Source of the DNA: a virus
Strand: one strand, 5' to 3'
Length of the DNA stretch: 49,859 nucleotides
IMG/VR virus record: IMGVR_UViG_3300044695_004218
Coordinates: 1 to 49,859 of that record
The notes below the pieces were generated by a model, which did not search any database, was not told the origin of the DNA, and worked only from the letters and a program-made list of their open reading frames with translations. Positions 14,401-21,413 of this stretch are shown here, one piece after another (within the stretch, counting starts at the first letter, position 1; every line of letters starts with the position of its first letter). The position numbers and the translations under genes are program-made.

Positions 14401-15299
14401 GTTGGCTTTTCTAAGACAACGACAAACTTTTCTCGTGCATACAAAACATAATCTTTTGGTTCTTTTCCTTCAGGCTGAAAACGAACCACCCGACTGTTTT
14501 CGTTGAAATACTCGTTCAAGCCATCGTTTTTACCAAGGATTGTTAGTTTAGGAGAACCTGAACCCGCCCCAGAACCATGCGTAGATTGGTCGTGTTGGCT
14601 GGGAAGGTGCTTTTGGACAGCGTTACCAACATCGGCGCTATTGACGGTGAGTTTGCTCCCGTTGAATAAGGCTGTTTCCCCATGGATTGTGAGTCCGTCA
14701 TAGCCCTTACCAGCCCAATACACGTTACGCAGGTCTGACACGGAAAAATCTTCCATCTGCCCAGACCTCACACGCGCGGTCAACCTGTCAAAATCTATGA
14801 AACTGGAACTCGTGGTCGTCATGGTTCTGGCGCGAGGGTTGTCGTAACTCACATCAAAGGCGCTGTCCCACGTTGTTTCACCCTGAACCAGTTTTGCGCT
14901 CGCGTCTAATCTCACACCGATTAGGGTTCCGTAGTTGGACGCAATGTCCTTATCGGAGGCAAGGTAAATCCCCTGACCCCACGTTGCGTGCTCAAAACGC
15001 CTGATTTTGCCGTCAAGGAGGCGCTGTGCGTCCCTCTCCACGAACTGCACGCCACGGTAATGAGTGACTTCATCGGCAGACAGTAAAGCCACGGACGGTT
15101 TCATGCTTTTGCCTTGGCGCTTCGCAATGTTGGCATACATCTCGTTGATTGTTTTTGAGCCGTAAATCACATCGCGGATTTCATCATCGGACAACTCACT
15201 GGTGGTGCCCTGAGCACCCTTGCCACCACCGCCGTGGCTAGATTGGTCGTGTTGGCCCGGTAGGTGTTTCAGCACACCAGCACCAAATGAAACAATCAT
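11406..15299 (-). CDS. Giant ART / GNAT / metallopeptidase / ParB-like / ART polyprotein
   Basis: 1297 residues in five modules, each set off by a linker. 1-23: MIVSFGAGV plus KHLPGQHDQSSHG. About 30-215: ADP-ribosyltransferase-like fold with HYRGVQF near 80 and GQGIYLASD. 230-242: linker. 250-390: GNAT-like acetyltransferase with RRGLASAMLRFHRDLYPE. 392-404: linker. 420-680: metallopeptidase, HEWGHAHD near 576 and REAYAEAF. 705-719: linker. 740-920: ParB/sulfiredoxin-like domain with DGHHRWAG near 860. 931-945: linker. About 1150-1297: second ART with AFRGR (1215), LSSWS and NEQELVLIG (ExE, 1284), the R-S-E signature of arginine-type ARTs. The region 950-1150 is unassigned. Probably a capsid-borne effector polyprotein; enzymatic roles are inferred from motifs. 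Confidence 0.8.
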   Translation of the reverse strand: MIVSFGAGVLKHLPGQHDQSSHGGGGKGAQGTTSELSDDEIRDVIYGSKTINEMYANIAKRQGKSMKPSVALLSADEVTHYRGVQFVERDAQRLLDGKIRRFEHATWGQGIYLASDKDIASNYGTLIGVRLDASAKLVQGETTWDSAFDVSYDNPRARTMTTTSSSFIDFDRLTARVRSGQMEDFSVSDLRNVYWAGKGYDGLTIHGETALFNGSKLTVNSADVGNAVQKHLPSQHDQSTHGSGAGSGSPKLTILGKNDGLNEYFNENSRVVRFQPEGKEPKDYVLYAREKFVVVLEKPTDGTTIDGYSEGKGEEIGHLDIVGPMEGYNPWRSSAKNDTKATITEAAVRSAHQRRGLASAMLRFHRDLYPELDVQHSETLLPEGKAWAEVAKHLPGQHDQSSHGRKGGGQAGWEHFEDTTADNIPVSDVFVREFGQGMLVVAFEDSDPEFGLDAEGQKRVLKWIEETQAVAPIVGEPFLPSAELMDANLVSALMAGDARNVMVVVDDAGFEDVPAGAMGYTAVTRQGAMRDTVIHIRQEFLVRAQGDSIARAGLDPSNFMPTGRTSAAGKYVITHEWGHAHDMNNESTSAKHLRDVWDIDDGRGNAGGGMSSYGMSDPREAYAEAFTQHFLPPSTTSMPKSKRNKATELYAEWNNWGAVAKGVAPKGTLTYPADMLTVVIYDTFKDAPIIRRDVPYGVHPTPVAKHGDPSRANYASQHPNSRGGGFARNLTAIRSGRKVTVNPEDVEPMLELMSQGSDQPNLTLLSVKGMEGETFDTDNLGLDRSQMPQVPSQMKAQFIADMEAQGVGMKRSERNPIGLKPIQGEISGRSAGFIMQNEKKDRKVTDAARVLVTRDGWILDGHHRWAGSVALELAGHGHSLPVLILDQDLGFAMDTVRQWGEANNVQSLDLGERNKKSDLSKTLVTFAAGVLKHGDPSRPNYAALHPNSPQVVETTYVSESDGNTYPIPNPDSGDVLDALLLHSLAPNASDIPADEELRKTIAKDMVATNIEKGMSDVSTQDLAAASLADQYKGLREEQKGAYGRLPPHDGDYTENDDGQYFNSAGEEFYPAVPANLTVFFAEDGSLKPDAPDFTIEEDGSLMAVLPDLFEDSFSPNTPEGETALRKTCVSKLVKNWAGTSNNANNVSLVMQEAAKKEFGLGEAEEWTGTGWKPEEVDALFAKHGPVYQKFLRTQYNNTQKFFSDHNLTEVVAFRGRKDKTGSRESAKLTMRPLSSWSYKKSVAVQFANGSEERSWKGTLFTATIPVANILSLPTTGMGCLNEQELVLIGRPVIGRAQ
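12462..12506 (-). repeat. Linker repeat KHGDPSRPNYAALHP
   Basis: Before the last (unassigned plus ART) part of 11406-15299; preceded by VTFAAGVL. Confidence 0.85.
13143..13187 (-). repeat. Linker repeat KHGDPSRANYASQHP
   Basis: Between metallopeptidase and ParB-like modules of 11406-15299. Confidence 0.85.
14088..14126 (-). repeat. Linker repeat KHLPGQHDQSSHG (copy 2)
   Basis: Between the GNAT-like and metallopeptidase modules of 11406-15299; followed by RKGGGQ. Confidence 0.85.
14574..14612 (-). repeat. Linker repeat KHLPSQHDQSTHG
   Basis: Between the first ART-like module and the GNAT-like module; followed by a Gly/Ser stretch. Confidence 0.85.
15231..15269 (-). repeat. Linker repeat KHLPGQHDQSSHG (copy 1)
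   Basis: At residues 11-23 of 11406-15299, i.e. an N-terminal tag preceded by VSFGAGVL and followed by Gly-rich sequence. Confidence 0.85.
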
Positions 15300-15308
15300 T
15301 GGGCAATC

Positions 15309-15530
15309 TTACTTCGCTTGGTCAGCCTTCGTCGCCAAGTAAGCATCCAAAATCTTGGCACCCTTCGCTTGGTCACTGGGCTCTTCAAGAGGCTCAGGGG
15401 TCATCGTGGCTAACACATCAGCCAAGTATTTCCCACCGATAGCCACAGCCAGCGCTGGGACGTTCTTGTAGATTGTTGGATAGCCTCGCTCAAAATCCTC
15501 AAAAATGAGGGTGCGTCCATCGTCACTCAT
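15309..15530 (-). CDS. Small hypothetical protein (73 aa)
   Basis: Start chosen at 15530 (MSDDGRTLIFEDFERGYPT), because this ATG overlaps the stop of the MuF gene as ATGA. C-terminus Glu/Lys-rich. Its place between MuF and the giant effector gene suggests a role in head assembly or effector handling; no family recognised. Confidence 0.65.
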   Translation of the reverse strand: MSDDGRTLIFEDFERGYPTIYKNVPALAVAIGGKYLADVLATMTPEPLEEPSDQAKGAKILDAYLATKADQAK

Positions 15531-17464
15531 AGTTTCACCGTACTTCCCCAAGCGTTTTGTTCAGCATACCACTTGACTGTGGACAGTTTGATGGAGCCAC
15601 CTGTTAGGAAGTATTGGGCAAAGGCCTCGGCGTAAGCCTCACGGGGGCTACTCCTGCCGTAGGCGCTCATGTTTTTTGCTTTGGCTTTAGGGCTTATGTA
15701 TTGGTCTTGTTGCTCCATGTAAGAACGATTGTCAAACATGTGACCCCACTCGTGGGCCATGGTGTATTTCCAGACGGGAACATCCATGCAAACGGGCATG
15801 TTTACAGTGCGCCCAATGTCACCTTGTCTTATTTCAATAAACTCTTCACCCGTAAGGCGGCGATTTGATTTTTTTTCCTTTGACCAAGCATTAGCATTTA
15901 CTGACATAACATTTCCACCTTTGCCGTCAACTTCACGCCCAACAAAACCAAGTACGTTTGGTTTTTCAACAAAATCCTCATTGTTTACACGGACAGTCAA
16001 GCCACCCTCAGACGACATGTCCCCAAGGTCAGCCTTGCTGTCAAGTTCATTAGCAAAACTAGCCGCTTCTTGCTTTTGTTCATCGGTGAGTCCGCAGCGT
16101 TTAGAAAAAACAACGTCTAAAGGTGAGCCGTCCTGCCTTGTCTTGGCCCAAACGTCATCGCCAACATGATAAAAGTTACGGTCATGGACAGTTTCTTCTC
16201 TCAAAACTCCAGCAACGTCCTGAGGGAAATACCGTTCCCCACTCAAAACAGGTAAAAGTTTTTCAACCCAGTATTCGCGGAAGTCAGAGTCACTTTCGGC
16301 AAAATAGTTTTCCAGTTGGGCACGAACATCGTCCTTAGTGATGGTTCGGCGTGAAAACCCGCCATTGACCGCAGGACTATTCGGGTGCATCTGAGCGTAG
16401 TTAGGGCGTGAGGGGTCGCCGTGCTTCTGAACCAGTTGCTCAGCCTGCAACGCAAACCCAAACGGGTCAGACGACACAGGGGACACACCCTTAGCCTGAA
16501 CCATGGCCCGCAACTCATCTAACGTAGGCACAATCGGTGTCGCAGTGCAACGACAATGAGGGTGAGCAGGGGGCATCAACAACCCATTAGAAAACGGTTT
16601 GTCCCACGAAACCCTTTCACCCTTCATCGGCGCACAATGCTCACAAGGCTTCCCATAGGGTGAGTTAGGTGTGATGACAGCCCACTCCTTCAACAACCCC
16701 CCAGCCAACAACCCCTGATTGTCGGCCTCAGCCCAACTCAACAACCGTCCCATGTTGTTCGCGTACTGGATTTCTGTGCGAGCAATCATCTTCGCCCTGT
16801 ACCGAACTAGGCGCGTGGCGTACTTGTCAGCCATTTCGCGGGCCTTTTGTTTAGCCTCAGCCTCAACCACACCGTTCTTGACGAGGCGTTGCAAAGTGTT
16901 GTCATACAACTTTCCAACAGCACTAGCGTGCCGAGGTAGCAACCCAACAACACGGGTCAAGCGTTGAGCCGTTTCCATGGGGTCAATGCCGTTGTTGATT
17001 GCCTCGTAAATGGTTTGGCGTATCGCTTCCCTAGTGGACTCTTTCACCGAGGTGACCAGTTCACCAGTTTTCACCTGAGCCCAAGCAACAGCGCGAGGGT
17101 CAGTGACATCAAAACTGTAAGTAACATCGGTTCCGAGGGCTGTACGCAACGTGGCTAACTGTTTTCCAGCCTCACCCGAAACTTGGCTCAGCAACGTCAC
17201 GGGGACATCACCCAAGTTCATGCTGAACCCAGCCCAATCAAACGAGTCCACCACGGAGTCAACCGAACCTGAACCCAAGGCCAACCCACGCAAGTTGTCG
17301 TACAACTGTGGGGACTTGGTGAAACCCTTCAACCCTGAAATGGCTTGGGCGTAGGCGTCAGCGATGCGCCGTTCTTGCTTGGTAAGAATAACTTTGCGGG
17401 TTCGCTTCTTACCACTAGCCGTGGTGTAAGTGACCTTCTTGGCCTTACGGACAACCAGAGCCAT
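15527..17464 (-). CDS. MuF-like minor head protein with C-terminal metallopeptidase
   Basis: 645 residues. The N-terminal half (about 110-320) is a phage Mu gpF-like head morphogenesis domain. It shows the ARTEIQYANN helix near 240, KPCEHCAPMKG near 273 and HPHCRC near 302, the usual C..C ... HP.CRC metal cluster. Linker KHGDPSRPNYAQMHP follows at 347-361. The C-terminal half (370-645) is a metallopeptidase-like module: GFSRRTITKDDV start, HEWGHMFD near 571, REAYAEAF and a final WG. MuF proteins sit inside or at the portal vertex, and MuF with C-terminal toxin domains is a known polymorphic-toxin format of phages. Start overlaps the portal stop (TAATG). Confidence 0.88.
   Translation of the reverse strand: MALVVRKAKKVTYTTASGKKRTRKVILTKQERRIADAYAQAISGLKGFTKSPQLYDNLRGLALGSGSVDSVVDSFDWAGFSMNLGDVPVTLLSQVSGEAGKQLATLRTALGTDVTYSFDVTDPRAVAWAQVKTGELVTSVKESTREAIRQTIYEAINNGIDPMETAQRLTRVVGLLPRHASAVGKLYDNTLQRLVKNGVVEAEAKQKAREMADKYATRLVRYRAKMIARTEIQYANNMGRLLSWAEADNQGLLAGGLLKEWAVITPNSPYGKPCEHCAPMKGERVSWDKPFSNGLLMPPAHPHCRCTATPIVPTLDELRAMVQAKGVSPVSSDPFGFALQAEQLVQKHGDPSRPNYAQMHPNSPAVNGGFSRRTITKDDVRAQLENYFAESDSDFREYWVEKLLPVLSGERYFPQDVAGVLREETVHDRNFYHVGDDVWAKTRQDGSPLDVVFSKRCGLTDEQKQEAASFANELDSKADLGDMSSEGGLTVRVNNEDFVEKPNVLGFVGREVDGKGGNVMSVNANAWSKEKKSNRRLTGEEFIEIRQGDIGRTVNMPVCMDVPVWKYTMAHEWGHMFDNRSYMEQQDQYISPKAKAKNMSAYGRSSPREAYAEAFAQYFLTGGSIKLSTVKWYAEQNAWGSTVKL
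16382..16426 (-). repeat. Linker repeat KHGDPSRPNYAQMHP
   Basis: Joins the MuF domain to its metallopeptidase extension; followed by NSPAVNGG. Confidence 0.85.
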
Positions 17465-18894
17465 TACTGCTCCTTAGTTTTGTCCTTTGGGGCGGGGTCA
17501 ACATACATTTCTCCCTTTTGGGAGTCGCCTGCACCAGCACCATCCACGGTTTCCTTCTTCTCAGGTTCCTTCGGGGCCTCGTTCGGTGCAGGTGGCTGGT
17601 TTTGTTGTTGGCGTTCCTCAGCCGACTCAGGGTCAGCAGGTGGCAAACCGGCAATCCCACGCAAGTGTTCTTCAAGGTCGTCATCCACCACAAGGGCACC
17701 AGCGCCAACAAGTTGTGAAACGTACCCAGACATTTCGCCAAGGTCAACGTGGTTGACTTCGCCGTAGGTCAAACGAGGAGGATTTTCGGTATCCATGTTG
17801 TTCAGGCGCAACAACCGAGGAATAGCGTACTGGTTGACCACCTCAGAGATTGACTTAGCAATACCGTCAATCGCCATAGTCCACAAATCCATCTTGGACG
17901 AGCCCAAAGCAAACGACCCTGTGCCTTGATGGCCTAAGAGCATGAAGTCAGCCAACACACTCATAGCAATACGTTGGTCGTAGCGTTCAATAACCTTGTC
18001 AGTGTCAAACTGTCGGCGCCCCCCAGCGGACAAAAGGGTCAAATCAAACTGCTTGTTTCCCGACTCGTCATACATGAGTGGAAACACAACGCCTTCTTGC
18101 TCGTTGCGCTTGATGTTTTGCACAATGTCAGTGACCAGTGAAACAACTTGCTTCTGGGCTGGGGTTGCATCCGTACTCAACCACTCCGCTGGGACGTAAG
18201 CGACAGGCAAACCTGAAAGGTCGCGCTCAATACCCGAGGCTTCGTACTCTTCAATACGCCTCTTGAAGTACCACGCACGGAACGCTGTACGAAGCATGGA
18301 CTTACCTTCAGGGGAACCCTTCTGGGCGCCAATACGGAACAGCAAAGCCTTTTCAATGGGGATGATGCACAAGCCCTTGCCTGAGGGGTCAAACTGTTCC
18401 ATGGCAATCGTGGAACCATCTTCTGGGTCAAACTGCCAGCGCAACAAGGTTTCCTGCGCTCTTCCCCCCCATTTACGCCAACCAATCTTGTTATCGTTGA
18501 ACTTGGAACGCTTAGATGGGTCTTTCTGGTCAGGCCCGCCACGGCGCTTGTAAACGATTTCGTGGTAAGCCCACCCAAAAACGCACATAGACAAGATTTC
18601 GGACAAGGTTTCGTCCCACGAGTCGGACATGTCGTCCAAGCACTCTTGGATGAAAGCCACACGTTCGTCTTCCACATCGTCTGTGTGGGCTCGCACATCC
18701 CACTCTAGGCGACAAATAATCTTGTCCACTGCGAACAAGATGGCACCGATGATGGCATCGTTTTCCGACATTTCGCGGAATACACGGCGACCTTTATCGC
18801 CACGCAAAGCGTTGACGAACTCGTCTTGAACAAGGCCACCAACGCGCCGAAGCCCAGTTGTACCCAGTTCGCTCATGTCAAGTTTGTCAGCCAT
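17464..18894 (-). CDS. Portal protein
   Basis: 476 residues, usual portal length. The region REMSENDAIIGAILFAVDK, then FVFGWAYHE-like helices, RWQFDPEDGS and the stretch EEYEASGIERDLSGLPVAYVP fit portal proteins that form the dodecameric DNA entry ring. The C-terminus is Gln/Pro/Glu-rich. It is followed by MuF, the classical portal-MuF pair. The exact portal family (Gp29/DUF935-like or another) cannot be settled by eye. Confidence 0.85.
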   Translation of the reverse strand: MADKLDMSELGTTGLRRVGGLVQDEFVNALRGDKGRRVFREMSENDAIIGAILFAVDKIICRLEWDVRAHTDDVEDERVAFIQECLDDMSDSWDETLSEILSMCVFGWAYHEIVYKRRGGPDQKDPSKRSKFNDNKIGWRKWGGRAQETLLRWQFDPEDGSTIAMEQFDPSGKGLCIIPIEKALLFRIGAQKGSPEGKSMLRTAFRAWYFKRRIEEYEASGIERDLSGLPVAYVPAEWLSTDATPAQKQVVSLVTDIVQNIKRNEQEGVVFPLMYDESGNKQFDLTLLSAGGRRQFDTDKVIERYDQRIAMSVLADFMLLGHQGTGSFALGSSKMDLWTMAIDGIAKSISEVVNQYAIPRLLRLNNMDTENPPRLTYGEVNHVDLGEMSGYVSQLVGAGALVVDDDLEEHLRGIAGLPPADPESAEERQQQNQPPAPNEAPKEPEKKETVDGAGAGDSQKGEMYVDPAPKDKTKEQ

Positions 18895-19042
18895 TTAGTC
18901 CCTCATCTGATGTAATCATTGTTTGGCCTACCAAAAATAGGGCTTGTGACTCACTGAAACCAGCGGTTCGTAGGCACTCAAAGAGTTCGTGGAGGCTCGT
19001 AGCGGCGACAGCCAACGGACTGTTCTCATACGGGTCATCCAT
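18887..19042 (-). CDS. Small protein upstream of portal (51 aa)
   Basis: MDDPYENSPLAVAATSLHEL..., ending SDEGLNG. It overlaps the portal start by 8 bases. The helix 'LHELFECLRTAGFSESQALFLV' looks like the short proteins often found beside structural genes in actinophages. The ribosome binding site is weak. Function unknown. Confidence 0.65.
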   Translation of the reverse strand: MDDPYENSPLAVAATSLHELFECLRTAGFSESQALFLVGQTMITSDEGLNG

Positions 19043-19081
19043 TGGGTCAGTGTACCTGCACTAGCCCCTAGATTAGTTCAC

Positions 19082-19870
19082 TTACAAGCCTAGTGCGTCC
19101 CACGTTGCTTTATCAACGAAACCGTTGTCTCGTAGTTTCTTAGACTTCTGGAACCGTTTCACAGCGAAGTAGGTTTTTGAGCCAAAGAAACCTGAGGCCG
19201 GTGTGACCTTCAGTTTTTTCTGGATAGTGACGATGTGGGGGCTCTTACCCACGGTTCGTAGTTTGGTGATGGGGTTGCAGATTGCTCGGTACCCAAAGAT
19301 TTTGATACCACGCAGTGGGTACGTTGATTTCTTCACCGGCGTCGGCTTTGGCTTGATTTCAAGTTGGCGTGACACGTCTAACCGAACAGTGGCAAGGCTA
19401 TTTTTGATGTCGCTTTTACGTTGTGGGGCGTAGTCACGGTGACGGATGATTTTGTTAGCGTTCCACTTGTAAGCCTTGCACAACGCACTGACACCCTTGA
19501 TGACTGAAGCGTACTGCTCCCCAGTGATGGGGCTACCCATGCTTGAAATCTCAATCCCAATGAGGAACTGGTTGCCACGGTCTTGTGGGATGACTAGGCC
19601 GTTCTTGTTCCACGACCCTGCACCAGCGTGGTTGGCGCGACCCTCGGTGATGACGTGCCATGTCCCATCGGGGGCAACGTACAACTGGCACAGTGGGCCC
19701 GGTAGGCCAGCGCGACCCTTCGTGACGACACCAAGGTCAGAGGGGTTCCGTCCACCTGTGTGGTGCAACATGATGCCACGCACTTCCCCGTAAGGAAGGG
19801 GGCGTCCTTTGACCGGCTTGTCAACAACTTTCAACCCAGCCTTCTTCAGGATGGCTCCCAAATCGCTCAT
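19082..19870 (-). CDS. Endolysin: N-acetylmuramoyl-L-alanine amidase with peptidoglycan-binding domain
   Basis: 262 residues. Residues 28-160 are an amidase_2/PGRP domain: MLHHTGG (H36/H37) and IIRHRDYAPQRKSD (H144) give the zinc ligands and E107 lies in GIEIS. It cleaves the lactyl-Ala bond of peptidoglycan. Residues 200-262 are a PG_binding_1-type repeat (IQKKLKVTPASGFFGSKT ... VDKATWDAL). No signal peptide, so release needs the adjacent holin. Start overlaps the holin stop as ATGA. Confidence 0.92.
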   Translation of the reverse strand: MSDLGAILKKAGLKVVDKPVKGRPLPYGEVRGIMLHHTGGRNPSDLGVVTKGRAGLPGPLCQLYVAPDGTWHVITEGRANHAGAGSWNKNGLVIPQDRGNQFLIGIEISSMGSPITGEQYASVIKGVSALCKAYKWNANKIIRHRDYAPQRKSDIKNSLATVRLDVSRQLEIKPKPTPVKKSTYPLRGIKIFGYRAICNPITKLRTVGKSPHIVTIQKKLKVTPASGFFGSKTYFAVKRFQKSKKLRDNGFVDKATWDALGL

Positions 19871-20097
19871 GCTTCTAACGTGTCCTCAGAGGTTGCCACA
19901 CCAGTGTCAGAGCCCATACCGAAAGATGTGTTGTTCGGGTCAATGTAGGCAACGAGGGTGCGAACTGCGGCTAGGGCTGCTGCGATGGCGGCTGATTGCA
20001 CCCAAGAGAAATCGTTGTTCAGGACGGCGCTCATGGGGACAAGGCCGATGAGGGTGACGATGAACGTGGTTAGGGCTGAGCGGACAATCTGGTTCAC
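19867..20097 (-). CDS. Holin
   Basis: 76 residues with two hydrophobic segments (about 7-27 and 32-52) and a polar acidic tail. The second segment contains AALAAVRTLVAYIDP, a pattern common to small actinophage holins. A GTG start follows AAGGAGCCCCA. Directly upstream of and coupled to the endolysin, forming the lysis cassette. Confidence 0.85.
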   Translation of the reverse strand: MNQIVRSALTTFIVTLIGLVPMSAVLNNDFSWVQSAAIAAALAAVRTLVAYIDPNNTSFGMGSDTGVATSEDTLEA

Positions 20098-20139
20098 TGG
20101 GGCTCCTTGGCTGTTGGGTTGTTGGCTACCCAGCCTACC

Positions 20140-20661
20140 CTATGAGGGTGTGTATGGTGGGAAAGCAACGTAGGGCCTTTGACCGTTGATGTAGCCCTTT
20201 TCCTTGCTCTCACCAATGAAATCCATGGCTTTCTTGCTGTACCAGTCTATTGAGGTGGACAAGTTCTTTTTGTAGGTTGCATCCAAACCAGTCCTGACAG
20301 CCTTTTCACCATCCACCATTTCGTACAGTTTCGGTTCCAAGATGTCTGCCACGTTTTGGTGCGCTCGGGCCGCGTCAAGATTGAGTTCTTTGTATTTTTC
20401 GGGTGCGAGTGCCAGTTCGTCTATTTGAGCGCTACGAGCGCGGTTTCCTTGGCTTTTAGCCTGCTGTGCAAGTGCGAACACTTTCTTGTCCTCAGAAACC
20501 GTCATCCCAACAACATCAGGTGGTGTGCTTTCGCTGGGGGTAAGGAAACCTGCACTAGCCATCCTTTTCGTACCGGCACTGTGACCACCGTTTGGGTGTT
20601 GCGCTGCGTAGTTAGGCCGAGAGGGGTCGCCGTGCTTGGCAACGAACTCTGTCATGTCCAT
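20140..20661 (-). CDS. Stand-alone KHGDPSR-tagged protein A (173 aa)
   Basis: Begins MDMTEFVA, then the linker tag KHGDPSRPNYAAQHP at residues 9-23. A helical, charged body follows with no recognised domain (from about EDKKVFALAQQAKSQ). It is paralogous to 20663-21139: both have (L)TEFV before the tag and 'PPDV...V.EDKK' after it. The presence of the tag on a separate small protein suggests it is a signal (packaging or processing) and not just a linker. Lies between the lysis cassette and its paralogue, one base after the upstream stop. Confidence 0.75.
   Translation of the reverse strand: MDMTEFVAKHGDPSRPNYAAQHPNGGHSAGTKRMASAGFLTPSESTPPDVVGMTVSEDKKVFALAQQAKSQGNRARSAQIDELALAPEKYKELNLDAARAHQNVADILEPKLYEMVDGEKAVRTGLDATYKKNLSTSIDWYSKKAMDFIGESKEKGYINGQRPYVAFPPYTPS
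20593..20637 (-). repeat. N-terminal tag repeat KHGDPSRPNYAAQHP
   Basis: Residues 9-23 of 20140-20661. Confidence 0.85.
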
Positions 20662-20662
20662 G

Positions 20663-21139
20663 TTACTTGAAACTTTCTTCCGCTAACCGATTGGCTTCGG
20701 CTATGCTACCAGCGTTGGCTTGGGCTTGGTATTCCTTGGCCTTCTGCTCGTACCACTTTTTAGCCTTCATTTGGTCTGGTGTGGCGGTATCAAAACCAAT
20801 GATGGCATCAAACTGCATAGCAACTATTTCGTGCGAACCTGCTGCAACCCGTAGTTTTCTGTTTTGCTCAGACCTTTCTACGGGAGTTGTTGACGGCATC
20901 GTTAGCCGAGCAACAGCCTCCTTCGCCTCGTGGGCGTATTCATTGGTTTTTTTGTCTTCATAAACTGTGCGTGCAACATCCGCTGGTGGTGCCCCTTCAC
21001 CTTCCACCAGCCCTAGAACACGTTCGCCCCCGGGGACGTATGCACGATTACCTGTGGCTGTTAGGGAGTCTGGGTGCTGAGAGGCGTAGTTAGCCCGAGA
21101 TGGGTCACCATGTTTTTGGACAAACTCGGTGAGGTTCAT
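20663..21139 (-). CDS. Stand-alone KHGDPSR-tagged protein B (158 aa)
   Basis: I place the start at 21139 (MNLTEFVQ), one base after the upstream stop. The tag KHGDPSRANYASQHP occupies residues 9-23. The rest is helical and charged (EDKKTNEYAHEAKEAV ... MKAKKWYEQKAKEYQA). Paralogue of 20140-20661; even the junction DNA (TTCAAGTAACATG against TTCAAGTAGCATG) is nearly the same, suggesting tandem duplication. Candidate internal head protein; function unknown. Confidence 0.75.
   Translation of the reverse strand: MNLTEFVQKHGDPSRANYASQHPDSLTATGNRAYVPGGERVLGLVEGEGAPPADVARTVYEDKKTNEYAHEAKEAVARLTMPSTTPVERSEQNRKLRVAAGSHEIVAMQFDAIIGFDTATPDQMKAKKWYEQKAKEYQAQANAGSIAEANRLAEESFK
21071..21115 (-). repeat. 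N-terminal tag repeat KHGDPSRANYASQHP
   Basis: Residues 9-23 of 20663-21139. Confidence 0.85.
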
Positions 21140-21140
21140 G

Positions 21141-21344
21141 CTACTTGAACCACCCTGCACCAGTGCTAGTTGAACCGTGAGTTTTCTTTGTTGCGCCTGT
21201 AATGACCGATTTTGTGGCCCCGTTACCGATACGCAAGTTCAGTGTCGTTTGGCTTGTCACACCAGTGATGATGGCTCCACGAACCCTACCCGCGGCGTTG
21301 CGGTAACGAACGAACCCACCCACGCGGGCTACCCAACCTGTCAT
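21141..21344 (-). CDS. Small basic beta-rich protein (67 aa)
   Basis: Begins MTGWVARVGGFVRYRNAAGR and is basic with repeated strand-like segments (IITGVTSQTTLNLRIGNG). An alternative start at 21389 would add 15 residues, but none of the starts has a good ribosome binding site. First gene of the leftward unit that includes the tagged proteins and lysis genes. The pattern resembles a small SH3-like or coat-associated domain, but I cannot assign it. Confidence 0.55.
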   Translation of the reverse strand: MTGWVARVGGFVRYRNAAGRVRGAIITGVTSQTTLNLRIGNGATKSVITGATKKTHGSTSTGAGWFK

Positions 21345-21382
21345 GCGGTTATTATTCACCACTGTGTCGGTGTTGCAGTACC

Positions 21383-21395
21383 ACCACACCGTGGT
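21383..21395. promoter_or_regulatory. Isolated operator-like palindrome between divergent genes
   Basis: ACCACACCGTGGT, the inverse of the palindromic core of the promoter motif (ACCAC-GGT-GTGGT). It lies between 21344 (leftward) and 21414 (rightward). The full CTAAC...TANNNT context is missing. A TATGCT at 21402-21407 could be the -10 of the rightward gene. Confidence 0.45.
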
Positions 21396-21413
21396 TTGCG
21401 CTATGCTCCGTGC

